Of a stretch of 64,000 bases of DNA, positions 25,344 to 33,114 are shown piece after piece. The notes beneath the pieces were generated by a model that saw only the letters and a list, made by a program, of their open reading frames with translations, was not told where the DNA came from and ran no database searches. The translations under genes were made by a program, and so were the position numbers. Position 1 is the stretch's first letter. The number at the start of each line of letters is the position of its first letter. Source of the stretch: Pseudomonas extremaustralis (lineage in GTDB: Bacteria; Pseudomonadota; Gammaproteobacteria; Pseudomonadales; Pseudomonadaceae); assembly GCF_900102035.1 (NCBI RefSeq), contig NZ_LT629689.1:6172501-6236500 (forward strand). Reading direction: 5' to 3'.

Positions 25344-26198
25344 TTAATGAGGGGATGGTTCCAGCGGGCCGTATTCATCCTGGGACAAGATGCGTTCGGC
25401 CACGCGGTTGTCGAGCACGATGATTTCGATGCGTCGGTTGGCGGCGTCATAGGGGCCGGCGCCGTGGAAGCGGATACGGTCGGCCATGCCGGAGACCCGC
25501 AGCAGCTTGTCGGAGTCCAGGCCGCCGGCCACCAGTTCCTGGCGCGAGGCCTTGGCGCGGTCAGCGGACAGGTCCCAGTTGTTGTAGCCGGTGTCGCCGC
25601 CGGGGTAGGGGTGGCTGTCGGTGTGCCCGCTGATCTGGATGCGGTTGGGCAGTTCGTTGAGCACCGGGGCGAAGGTCCTGAGCAGCTTGCGCAGGTACGG
25701 CGCGACGTTGGCGCTGCCTAATTCGAACATAGGGCGTTTGTCGGTATCCAGCAGTTGCACGCGCAGGCCTTCGGGGCTCAGCTCGATCGCGATCTGCTGC
25801 TTGAGTTCGCGCAGTTGTGGGTCGTGATCCACCGCGTTGTCGAGGCGCTGCTTGAGGGATTCCAGGTGCCGCCGTTCATCCTCGGAGAAGCGCGACGGGC
25901 GTGGCGTCTGCAACGCCCGCTCGCCTTCGGAAAACCGCGCATCGGGGCCGCCGCCGGGTATCGCGCTGTTGCTGGACGAGCTGCGATCGCCTTTGCTCAT
26001 GGCCACCACCAGCGGGGTGCTGAAGTATTCGGCAATTGCCTCCTTGTCTTTGTTGCTGGCGTTGGACAGCACCCACAGCACCAGGAACAGGGCCATCAGC
26101 GCGGTCATGAAGTCGGCGAAGGCGATCTTCCACGCGCCGCCATGGTGGGCGTGGCGAGCCGCTTTTTTGCGGCGGATGATGATCGGTTGATCGCTCAT
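25344..26198 (-). CDS. motB: Flagellar stator protein MotB (second stator pair)
   Basis: This 284-residue protein resembles E. coli MotB: a basic N-terminus (MSDQPIIIRRKKAARHAHHG), one membrane helix with the proton-carrying Asp (WKIAFADFMTALMALFLVLW, D29), a plug/linker, and an OmpA-like peptidoglycan-binding domain (ISGHTDSHPYPGGDTG, LSADRAKASRQELV). ATG 26198 follows the motA stop by 2 bp; the longer frame upstream overlaps motA and is rejected. It is downstream of motA in the flhDC run, the same order as in enterobacteria. Conservation to E. coli suggests proton use. Confidence 0.94.
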   Translation of the reverse strand: MSDQPIIIRRKKAARHAHHGGAWKIAFADFMTALMALFLVLWVLSNASNKDKEAIAEYFSTPLVVAMSKGDRSSSSNSAIPGGGPDARFSEGERALQTPRPSRFSEDERRHLESLKQRLDNAVDHDPQLRELKQQIAIELSPEGLRVQLLDTDKRPMFELGSANVAPYLRKLLRTFAPVLNELPNRIQISGHTDSHPYPGGDTGYNNWDLSADRAKASRQELVAGGLDSDKLLRVSGMADRIRFHGAGPYDAANRRIEIIVLDNRVAERILSQDEYGPLEPSPH

Positions 26199-26200
26199 GC

Positions 26201-27073
26201 TCAGTCGGCTCCCGGCTGGCTGCCACCGCCACGCACATAGGTTTCCAGCTCCAGGGCGCCGGGGCGTTCGCTGGTGTGCAGCGCCTTGCGGCCGAACTCC
26301 ACGGCCAGTTGCGGCGGCAGGCCTTGTACGCTGGCCAGCAGCGTGACGCGGATGCATTGCAGCATCTTGGCGGACTCGGCGGCCTGCCGGTCGATGCGGC
26401 TGGCCAGCGGTGCGACCAACCCGTACGCCAGGTAAATGCCCAGAAAGGTGCCGACCAGCGCGTGAGCGATCATCTGGCCCATCAAGTCCGGGCCGACATC
26501 CACTGCGCTCAAGGCTTTGACCACGCCCATCACCGCCGCGACGATGCCGAACGCCGGCAGGGCGTCGCTGACTTTATAAAGTGCGTCGGAGGGCAGGTGG
26601 GATTCGTGCTCGAAGCCTTCGATCTCGTGCAGCATCAGCTCGTCGAGTTCATGGGTCTGCATAACGCTGCTGATCAGCAGGCGCAGGTAATCGGTGATGA
26701 ACAGGATGATCAGTGGGTCGGCCAGTAGCCGTGGGTAGCGGGCGAAAATCGGGCTTTGCGCGGGCTCTTCGATATCCCGCTCCAGGGCCATCATGCCTTC
26801 GCGGCGGGCCTTGCTCAGCAAGGCGTAGAGCATGGCCATCAGCTCCAGGTACAAGGTTTTGTCGTACTTGGCACTGCGCTTGAAGCGCGAGACGGCGGTG
26901 AGCGTGGCCCGAATGGCCTTGCCGTTGTTGGCTGCGATGAACGCACCGATACCGGCGCCGGCAATCATCAACAACTCGGTGGGCTGGTACAGCGGGCCCA
27001 GGGCCCCACCGGACAGGACGAAGCCACCGAACACCGATAACAGTACAACGATAAGCCCGGATACGATGAGCAC
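26201..27073 (-). CDS. motA: Flagellar stator protein MotA (second stator pair)
   Basis: This 290-residue MotA is close to the E. coli type: FGGFVLSGGALGPLYQPTEL, AGAGIGAFIAANNGKAIRAT, and DALPAFGIVAAVMGVVKAL containing the torque-critical Pro. I place the start at the GTG at 27073 because AAGGAA lies 7 bp upstream and MLIVSGLIVV then aligns with E. coli MotA; a TTG at 27094 is an alternative. A REPIN separates it from flhC. It differs clearly from the PomA-like protein at 3260-4084, so the locus encodes two stator types. Confidence 0.93.
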   Translation of the reverse strand: MLIVSGLIVVLLSVFGGFVLSGGALGPLYQPTELLMIAGAGIGAFIAANNGKAIRATLTAVSRFKRSAKYDKTLYLELMAMLYALLSKARREGMMALERDIEEPAQSPIFARYPRLLADPLIILFITDYLRLLISSVMQTHELDELMLHEIEGFEHESHLPSDALYKVSDALPAFGIVAAVMGVVKALSAVDVGPDLMGQMIAHALVGTFLGIYLAYGLVAPLASRIDRQAAESAKMLQCIRVTLLASVQGLPPQLAVEFGRKALHTSERPGALELETYVRGGGSQPGAD

Positions 27074-27167
27074 GTGGTCGTTCCTTAGATTCAAGCAATG
27101 GGTGACCTGCTGAATATCGGCAACGGCGAGGGGCGAATTGAGAAACTTTTTTGGCGGATGACGATGG

Positions 27168-27270
27168 CTGTAGCAGCGAGCTTGCTCGCGAAGATCGTTA
27201 ACGATGACGCAGCGCTATCTGGAGGGCCGCGGCGTCTATGGGGTCTTCGCGAGCAAGCTCGCTGCTACAG
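27168..27270. repeat. REPIN (paired inverted REPs) between flhC and motA
   Basis: Two 27-bp arms (27168-27194 and 27244-27270) are perfect reverse complements; the core is AGCAGCGAGCTTGCTCGCGA. They are separated by 49 bp. This is the REPIN arrangement common in P. fluorescens. It lies inside the presumed flhDC-motAB transcript and could fold into a strong hairpin that limits read-through or protects the flhDC mRNA end. Confidence 0.9.
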
Positions 27271-27281
27271 GAGAGGACGTT

Positions 27282-27848
27282 CTACACCTTGCGCATCGGC
27301 GGCAGGCTGGCCAGCAGTTGTGCATCGATATCCCGGCGCTTCAAGGTCTTGCCCGCCCGCGACGGCGGCTGGCAAATCCCGCACACGTACTGCTGCGCCG
27401 GCGCGTGGGAGTGGGCGACGAATTCGCCGGAACAGCAGGAACAACGGATCAGCTCGAGCATGTCGCTTTCGAAAAAACGCACCAGGGTCCAGGCGCGGGT
27501 CAGGCCCAGCACCAGTTCGCCGTCCTGGTCGCCCACCTGTTCCAGGTACAGGCGATAGGCTTTGACGAAAGCATCGATGCGGTGCCCGCCGATATCCATC
27601 AGGCTGCGATAGATCCCGTAGAACAGCGACGAGTGAATGTTCGGCAGCCATGTCACGAACCAGTCGGTGGAGAAAGGCAGCATGCCTTTGGGGGGAGAGG
27701 CGCCGCGCACTTCCTTGTAGAGACGGATCAATCGACCTCGGCTCAGCGACGTTTCCGTTTCCAGCACCTGCAGCCGTGCGCCCAGTTCAATCAGTTCGAT
27801 TGCCAGTTGCACTTGCTGCATTTCGGTGACCAGGCTTTTGTCTGACAT
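27282..27848 (-). CDS. flhC: Flagellar master regulator subunit FlhC
   Basis: This 188-residue protein forms the FlhD4C2 activator with FlhD. The zinc site is intact: RCSCCSGEF gives the first CxxC (residues about 137/140) and YVCGICQPPSRAGK the second, spaced as in E. coli FlhC. The stretch PPKGMLPFSTDWFVTWLPNI and the motif IHSSLFYGIYRSL match the family. FlhDC is rare in Pseudomonas, whose ordinary polar flagellum uses FleQ/FleSR. It starts 3 bp after the flhD stop. It should activate the early promoters of this locus, though I could not identify FlhDC boxes by eye. Confidence 0.94.
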   Translation of the reverse strand: MSDKSLVTEMQQVQLAIELIELGARLQVLETETSLSRGRLIRLYKEVRGASPPKGMLPFSTDWFVTWLPNIHSSLFYGIYRSLMDIGGHRIDAFVKAYRLYLEQVGDQDGELVLGLTRAWTLVRFFESDMLELIRCSCCSGEFVAHSHAPAQQYVCGICQPPSRAGKTLKRRDIDAQLLASLPPMRKV

Positions 27849-27851
27849 GGA

Positions 27852-28187
27852 TCAGCCTTCCCCGATGCGCAAGTCGCCGGTGCGATCAGCGGCGGCCATC
27901 AGCAGGGCGGAATGGATCTCCACCATGCCCAGTTCGCGCGCGTTGCCCAGCACCTTGGACAGGCGGTCGGTCTCTTCGAACACCGGCCGACAAATCAGTT
28001 GGTTGACTCGCGCCAATTGGGTCATTTGCTTGCTGCTGAGCTTGGTCAGCAGGTCGGCCATTTGTTCGCTGAGTTTCAGGCGAAAAATCGCGATCTCGCG
28101 GTCTTTGCGCAATAGGTTTTGGGCCAGTAATAAATACGAAAGATTCAGGTCCTGGATATCTTCAAGCTCAGTGTTGGTATTTGGCAA
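27852..28187 (-). CDS. flhD: Flagellar master regulator subunit FlhD
   Basis: This 111-residue helical protein contains the FlhD signature DIQDLNLSYLLLAQNLLRKD and KQMTQLARVNQLICRP, closely matching E. coli FlhD. I chose a TTG start at 28187 because a strong GGGAGGGG ribosome site lies 7 bp upstream and the product then has normal FlhD length (MPNTNTELEDIQDL). A GTG at 28226 would add 13 residues, partly encoded by the ribosome site itself. It is the first gene of the flhDC run, behind an AT-rich leader. Confidence 0.92.
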   Translation of the reverse strand: MPNTNTELEDIQDLNLSYLLLAQNLLRKDREIAIFRLKLSEQMADLLTKLSSKQMTQLARVNQLICRPVFEETDRLSKVLGNARELGMVEIHSALLMAAADRTGDLRIGEG

Positions 28188-28518
28188 CTTTCTACCCCTC
28201 CCGTTGGGTACTACAGTTCGGCACACCTAATAGTGCGACCTCTGGCAGACAGTGCTGCAAATCGACAAGTACTAAAGTCAGGCTGTTATAGGTGTACAGC
28301 GAGTGCCTGTTTGTATCGTTGTTCGGTTATTCATGCTCCCGACCATCCGCTAGCTGGTCGTGAATACCGATTCTTTTAATTTTTTCTAAAGTATCAAGTA
28401 GGTCGTACGATAACAGACTGAGGAATGTTATTTCTTGTCTGTTTTTAGTGTTTTTAACGTACATCAAAGATAGTTTCACACTTGCGTGTCGTAGGTAGAT
28501 ACAGCGTGTAGGTGCTTG
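28188..28518 (-). promoter_or_regulatory. AT-rich upstream region of flhDC
   Basis: These 331 bp between flhD and fliT hold no gene. About 28360-28470 is markedly AT-rich for this genome (TTTTAATTTTTTCTAAAG, GTTTTTAGTGTTTTTAACG). Such a region typically serves flhDC promoters and global regulators such as H-NS-type silencers. No individual promoter could be assigned with confidence. Confidence 0.5.
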
Positions 28519-28890
28519 TTATTTGTTTCGATACAAATAATGGCTTATTGGTATCACTTGCTGGGATGATGCTCGGTAAGCCGTATTCAGGTTGCTCTTT
28601 TTGCGGTTAATCTGCATCAACTCGCCCAAGTCATTCTGGCGCGCATGCAAAAAATAATTTACTTGCTCTTCGAGGGCCAGGATCTGACTGAGTAGTTCTA
28701 GCTTGTATTGTTGGCCATTGGCATCAAGATCAACTTGATCTTGTGCGCGGCGCAAGTAAGCCGCGTCGATCAGTCCCTGGGACTTCAAGGCGAAGATGCC
28801 ATCCCAATCCGCTTTTTTGGCGTACTCGAGCAGGCGTTGGGACTGTTCCAGCAGTTGTTCGTAAGCGGCGATCAGTTGTGCTTGCATCAT
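28519..28890 (-). CDS. fliT: FliT-like flagellar export chaperone
   Basis: This 123-residue, almost entirely helical protein begins MMQAQLIAAYEQLLEQSQRL. It contains AKKADWDGIFALKSQGLIDA and a basic tail RKKSNLNTAYR. Size, helicity and position directly after fliS match FliT, the chaperone of the FliD cap and, in enterobacteria, a negative modulator of FlhDC. The gene lies immediately before flhDC on the same strand. FliT sequences diverge strongly, so the call depends largely on context. Either of the two leading Met codons could be used. Confidence 0.72.
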   Translation of the reverse strand: MMQAQLIAAYEQLLEQSQRLLEYAKKADWDGIFALKSQGLIDAAYLRRAQDQVDLDANGQQYKLELLSQILALEEQVNYFLHARQNDLGELMQINRKKSNLNTAYRASSQQVIPISHYLYRNK

Positions 28891-28892
28891 GT

Positions 28893-29294
28893 CTACCGCT
28901 CTTCCTCGATGTGCGAACCTATGGCGCGCCAGGCGGCGGCAACATTTTCCAGCAATGCCGCCGCCGTGGTCAGTGCGTCGTCGTCATTGTTCAGGTTCGC
29001 GCGAAGCAGCACGCGCACCACGTAGTCGTAGAGTTGGTCCAGTTGCACAGCGATTTCCCCCCCTTGTTCAAGGTCCAGCGAGGCACGTAAACCCTGGCTG
29101 ACGATGTTGATTGCCTTGGTGATGGCCTGGCCTTTTTCGGCGATGTGGCCGGCCTGCAGATGCAGGCGCGCGATACGGATCGAGGCCTGGTAGCTGTCGA
29201 ACAGCATTACGATTCTTTGGTGCGGTGAGGCCGCCAAAATGCCGCTTTCCACGCCCACCTTGGCGTAGGCATTCGCGTCTCGAAGGGAACTCAT
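28893..29294 (-). CDS. fliS: Flagellin export chaperone FliS
   Basis: This 133-residue helical protein has the FliS pattern: MSSLRDANAYAKVGVESGIL, then ASPHQRIVMLFDSYQASIRI (family LIxMLYDGA-like helix) and LDQLYDYVVRVLLRANLNND. FliS binds the flagellin C-terminus and prevents premature polymerisation. ATG 29294 is preferred over a TTG 15 bp upstream because GGAG sits about 9 bp before it. It lies between fliD and fliT, separated by 24 and 2 bp. It should be expressed from the sigma-28 promoter before fliD. Confidence 0.9.
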   Translation of the reverse strand: MSSLRDANAYAKVGVESGILAASPHQRIVMLFDSYQASIRIARLHLQAGHIAEKGQAITKAINIVSQGLRASLDLEQGGEIAVQLDQLYDYVVRVLLRANLNNDDDALTTAAALLENVAAAWRAIGSHIEEER

Positions 29295-29318
29295 CAGGGG
29301 CTGCTCCAAGTGGTGTCG

Positions 29319-30725
29319 TCAATCGCTGCTGTTAAGTGCATCGAACTGGGTGGTCAGGTAGTCGGATGTGGAGTTGAGCGACGAGATCAGGGTGTCGAGC
29401 TGGGTGAATTCATCGGTCCAGCGCGCCATCTCGGAGTCGATCAGCGCCTGCTTTTCGGTGTAGCGCTCTTCCAGTTGTTCCAGTTTGGAGGCCAGGCTGT
29501 CGGTTTTGGCGACGATCAAACCGCTGTCTTCGTCCAGGTAGGTGTCGAGGTCGTCGGTGATCTGGCCGATGAAACCGGATTTGCCATCGGTGCCGATAAA
29601 GAATTGCGACACGGCGTCGATGTTGTCGGTGATGGCGCTGGTCAAGGTGTCTTCGTCAATCTCCAGGGTGCCGTCGACTTCCAGGGAAATGCCCAACTGC
29701 GACAGGTAACTGAAGGTGCCGCTGCCGATGGCGGTGTACAGGTCGCTGCTCAACTCCGTGCTGATGCGGCGGGTGGTCGAGTCGCCCAGCAACTCGCCGG
29801 CGGTGTCGGTATCCGCGTCGTAGGCGGTGAGGGTGTCGACGCTGGAAACGTAACTGTTGTAGGCGCTGACAAACGCGGAGATGGCGTCGTAGATCGTGTC
29901 GGTGTCCTGGGAGATCGTCAGGGTCTGCGAGCTGCCGGCGGCGGACAGGCTCAGGGTCACACCTTGCAGGGCGCCTTCCACGGTGTTGCTTTGGCTGGTG
30001 ATCGAGATGCCGTTGAGGGTCAGCTTGGCGTCCAGCGCTTCGACGGTCTGGGTCATGTTGCCGCTGCTGCCGTCGTAGCCGAACAGGCTGGAGGCTGTGT
30101 CGGTGCTGTCATCGCCGGTGTAGGTCACGGTCATCGCCGATTCGGTGCCGGTGCTGTCGGAGGTCAGTACCAGGCGGTACGGCGTGTCGCTGCCATCGTT
30201 GACGATCGAGGCGGTCACGCCGGCGCCGGAGGCGTTGATGGCGGTACGAATGCCTTCGAGGGTGTTGTTGGTGCTGTCGAGGGTGATCGTCACCGCGTCC
30301 GCCGTGCCCACCTGCAGGGTCAGGGTGCCGGTGCCCAACGCCGTGGTTTTGCTGGCGACGCCGTCGGTGGTCAAGCTTTGGGCCTGGGCCAGCTGGGTCA
30401 CTTGCAGGGTGTAGGTGCCGGCTTCGGCTTTGCTGGTGGTGGCGGCTGTGACACCGCTGCCGGACAGGCTGTTGGTCAGTGATGTGTACAAGCTTGAGTC
30501 GGCCAGGGCTTCTGCCGCCGTCTGCAAGCTGGTCAGGGCGCTTGTCAGCGTGCCATAGGCGGTGATTTCGGCCTTTACCGACGTTTCCTGGTTGGTGATG
30601 GGCGTCAGCAGGCTGGCTTCCTTGGATTCCTCCAGGCTGGTCAGGATGCTGTCCAGATCCAGGCCGGAGCCGACCCCAAGGGAGGTGATGGTTGCAGTCG
30701 AGCTGGTCGAAGTCGTGGTTGCCAT
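29319..30725 (-). CDS. fliD: Filament cap protein FliD
   Basis: This 468-residue cap protein begins with a disordered Ser/Thr stretch, then SLGVGSGLDLDSILTSLEES, the typical FliD N-terminal coiled region. The middle is Ser/Thr/Asp-rich. The C-terminus has TDSLASKLEQLEERYTEKQA and RWTDEFTQLDTLISSLNSTS, matching the C-terminal coiled coil. FliD sits at the filament tip and promotes flagellin folding. A sigma-28 promoter identical in both boxes to that of flagellin lies 54 bp upstream. It begins a fliDST unit. Confidence 0.93.
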   Translation of the reverse strand: MATTTSTSSTATITSLGVGSGLDLDSILTSLEESKEASLLTPITNQETSVKAEITAYGTLTSALTSLQTAAEALADSSLYTSLTNSLSGSGVTAATTSKAEAGTYTLQVTQLAQAQSLTTDGVASKTTALGTGTLTLQVGTADAVTITLDSTNNTLEGIRTAINASGAGVTASIVNDGSDTPYRLVLTSDSTGTESAMTVTYTGDDSTDTASSLFGYDGSSGNMTQTVEALDAKLTLNGISITSQSNTVEGALQGVTLSLSAAGSSQTLTISQDTDTIYDAISAFVSAYNSYVSSVDTLTAYDADTDTAGELLGDSTTRRISTELSSDLYTAIGSGTFSYLSQLGISLEVDGTLEIDEDTLTSAITDNIDAVSQFFIGTDGKSGFIGQITDDLDTYLDEDSGLIVAKTDSLASKLEQLEERYTEKQALIDSEMARWTDEFTQLDTLISSLNSTSDYLTTQFDALNSSD

Positions 30726-30778
30726 GTGAATGCCTGTCCTGGTTTGTGTTCACACTCGATGGGGTGCGGTTGAACCCA

Positions 30779-30806
30779 ACATCGGCAATCGGCTGACCCG
30801 TCTTTA
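30779..30806 (-). promoter_or_regulatory. Sigma-28 (FliA) promoter of fliDST
   Basis: On the minus strand, TAAAGACG, 12 nt, GCCGATGT: both boxes and the spacing are the same as in the flagellin promoter. A second GCCGATT directly abuts the -10 on its upstream side, again as at flagellin. It lies 54 bp before the fliD ATG and just after the fliE stop. Confidence 0.75.
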
Positions 30807-30824
30807 GGCGTGCCTCGGGTTTTT

Positions 30825-31139
30825 TTACACCTGCATGGCCATCACGTCTTTGTAGGCGCTCAGCAGGCGATTGCGCACCTGCACGCCCATCTGGAACGCC
30901 ACGCTGGCCTTTTGCGAATCGGCCATCACATCGCTCAGCGACACCGCCTCGCTGCCGGCCTGGAAGGCGTTGGACTGGCGGGTGGCGGTCTGTTGCAACT
31001 GGTTGATGCGCTGCAGCGACGACTGCAACTCACCGGCAAACCCCGTGGCGGGGGCGATGCGTTGCAGGCTCGTGCCTTCGGCCTGTTCGGCCAGCAGCGA
31101 CAGTTGTTGCAGGGCGTTGGTCAGTGCGGACGCATTCAT
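30825..31139 (-). CDS. fliE: MS-ring/rod junction protein FliE
   Basis: This 104-residue protein has the FliE C-terminal signature (VMADSQKASVAFQMGVQVRN, then RLLSAYKDVMAMQV). FliE joins the MS ring to the proximal rod and is the first rod protein exported. It is divergent from fliF across about 235 bp, the same arrangement as in enterobacteria, where FlhDC drives both directions. The downstream gene fliD has its own late promoter. Confidence 0.94.
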   Translation of the reverse strand: MNASALTNALQQLSLLAEQAEGTSLQRIAPATGFAGELQSSLQRINQLQQTATRQSNAFQAGSEAVSLSDVMADSQKASVAFQMGVQVRNRLLSAYKDVMAMQV

Positions 31140-31374
31140 GCGGCAGGTTCCATGGGCAGCGATCAGGCCAGCAGATTAGCAAGCCCGCTGCGCGGCACAT
31201 TCGCCCAATTGAGCACAAAAGCGGTGGCTTTTCCGGGGTTTAGCTTTTGGCATTTTCGCCAGAATGAAGTCCTGCCGGCCGTCCCTCTCTGCTAGGGGAG
31301 GCTGATCGACCACTACTGTTACCGGACTCTGCAATGTCTTTCGTACAGGCCCTACCCTCGCTATCGAGGTGTTC

Positions 31375-33114
31375 GTGAGTACCGCAGTCCTGGCCAAAGG
31401 CGCGCAAAAAAATCTGGCGATCCGTACGCCGACCAAGCCGTTGGAGGCGCTGACCACGCTGTTTCGCAACCAGCCCCTGGTGCCATTGCTGCTGGCGGCC
31501 GCCGCTGCCGTGGCGGTGGTGGTGGCGTTGCTGCTGTGGGCGCGCGAGCCGGAATACCGCGTGCTGTTTTCCGGGCTTGGCGAAGCCGATGGCGGGCAAA
31601 TCATCAGCGAGCTGGACAAGCGCGCCATTCCCTATCGGCTGAGTGAAGGCGGCAACACCATCCTGGTGCCCGGCGACAAGATGAACGCCCTGCGCCTGCA
31701 ACTGGCCGAGCAAGGCTTGCCCAAGGGCGGCAGTGTCGGTTTCGAGCTGCTGGACAAGCAGGCCTTCGGCGTCAGCCAGTTTGCCGAACACCTCAATTAC
31801 CAGCGCGGCCTGGAAGGCGAACTGGCGCGGACCATCGAGTCCCTGGGGCCGGTGGCCAAGGCGCGGGTGCATCTGGTGATGGCCAAGCAATCGGTATTCG
31901 TGCGCGACCGTGAAGCCGCGCGCGCCTCGGTGGTGCTGACCCTGCAACCCGGCCGCGAGCTGGGGCAAAGCCAGGCCAGCGCGATCGTGCACCTGGTCAC
32001 CTCCAGCGTGCCGGAACTGAGCGTCGACGCGGTCACCGTGGTCGACCAGAACGGGCGCCTGCTGTCCCAGGTCCGTGGCGATGCCAATGGCCCGGACGGC
32101 ACCCAGCTCGACTATGTGCATGAGATCGAGCGCTCCTATCAGCGCCGCATCGAAGACATCCTCACGCCGTTGCTCGGCAGCCAGAACGTGCATGCCCAGG
32201 TGGTCGCCCAGGTGGACTTTTCCTCCCGCGAAAGCACCGCCGAACGCTACGCGCCGAACCAGGACAGCAACGAGGCGGCAGTGCGCAGCAAACAGACCTC
32301 CGAGCATGTGGTGGACGGCGATGACGCCGGTCGCGGCGTGCCGGGCGCGCTGACCAATGCGCCGCCCAACACCCCGGCGCCGACCAAAGCCACCGCCCCG
32401 ACCCCGGCCGGCGGGACGGCTGCCGCCGCCACGGCCAGCGATGCCAAGGCCAACAAGCCCGCCAGCACCACCCAAAGCGAGCGGATGATCAACTACGAGG
32501 TCGACCGCAACGTCGAGCACGTCAAGTCGAGCCTGGGCACGATCCAGCGTCTCACCACCGCCGTGGTCGTCAACTATCGCACCGTGCTCAAGGACGGTAC
32601 GCCGACCACCGAGCCGCTGAGCAAGGAAGAGTTGGACAACATCAACAACCTGGTGCGCCAGGCCATGGGCTTTACCGAAAGCCGGGGCGATGCGCTGCAG
32701 GTGATCAACAGCCCGTTTGTGAGCGAAGACACGTCGGTGACGGAGCAGCCCTGGTGGAAAACCCCCGAGGCCTACAACTTGCTGACCAGCGGCTTGCGTT
32801 ATCTGCTGGTGGCCTTCGCCGCGCTGATGTTGTGGTGGCTGGTGCTGCGCCCCATGCAGCGCCGCAACGCCAGCCATCAGGCGCAGATGCTCGCCCTCAG
32901 CGCCGCCGAGCCGGGCGCCGCGTTGCTGCCGACCAGCACCGGCACCAGCACCGGCACCAGCGTCGTGGTTGCCGGTCAGGAGAGCCTGCCCCACACCCTG
33001 CCGCGCAAATCGGCTTTGTATGAGCAGAACCTGCAGAGCCTGCAACAGATCGCCGCCGAAGACCCGCGGCTGGTCGCCATGATCGTGCGCGGATGGATGA
33101 AGAAAAATGACTAA
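31375..33114 (+). CDS. fliF: MS-ring protein FliF
   Basis: This 579-residue MS-ring protein has an N-terminal membrane helix (PLVPLLLAAAAAVAVVVALL), ring-building domains (EYRVLFSGLGEADGGQIISE, QAFGVSQFAEHLNYQRGLEG) and a second helix near residue 480 (LLVAFAALMLWWLVLRPM). A C-terminal FliG-binding tail ends AMIVRGWMKKND. GTG 31375 is chosen because GAGG lies 5 bp upstream; a GTG at 31369 overlaps that site. An Ala/Pro/Thr-rich insert lies at about residues 320-365. It overlaps fliG by 8 bp and heads the fliFGHIJK run. Confidence 0.95.
   Translation: MSTAVLAKGAQKNLAIRTPTKPLEALTTLFRNQPLVPLLLAAAAAVAVVVALLLWAREPEYRVLFSGLGEADGGQIISELDKRAIPYRLSEGGNTILVPGDKMNALRLQLAEQGLPKGGSVGFELLDKQAFGVSQFAEHLNYQRGLEGELARTIESLGPVAKARVHLVMAKQSVFVRDREAARASVVLTLQPGRELGQSQASAIVHLVTSSVPELSVDAVTVVDQNGRLLSQVRGDANGPDGTQLDYVHEIERSYQRRIEDILTPLLGSQNVHAQVVAQVDFSSRESTAERYAPNQDSNEAAVRSKQTSEHVVDGDDAGRGVPGALTNAPPNTPAPTKATAPTPAGGTAAAATASDAKANKPASTTQSERMINYEVDRNVEHVKSSLGTIQRLTTAVVVNYRTVLKDGTPTTEPLSKEELDNINNLVRQAMGFTESRGDALQVINSPFVSEDTSVTEQPWWKTPEAYNLLTSGLRYLLVAFAALMLWWLVLRPMQRRNASHQAQMLALSAAEPGAALLPTSTGTSTGTSVVVAGQESLPHTLPRKSALYEQNLQSLQQIAAEDPRLVAMIVRGWMKKND

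Noticed and set aside
22363..25721. Long plus-strand open frames opposite flhA, flhB and motB
   Set aside because: His/Gln/Gly-rich translations typical of antisense frames in GC-rich DNA; the minus-strand genes are unmistakable.
30796..30826. Plus-strand hairpin (ACCCG..CGGGT) followed by a T-run
   Set aside because: It would terminate plus-strand transcription where no plus-strand gene ends; it overlaps the fliD promoter and is probably coincidental.
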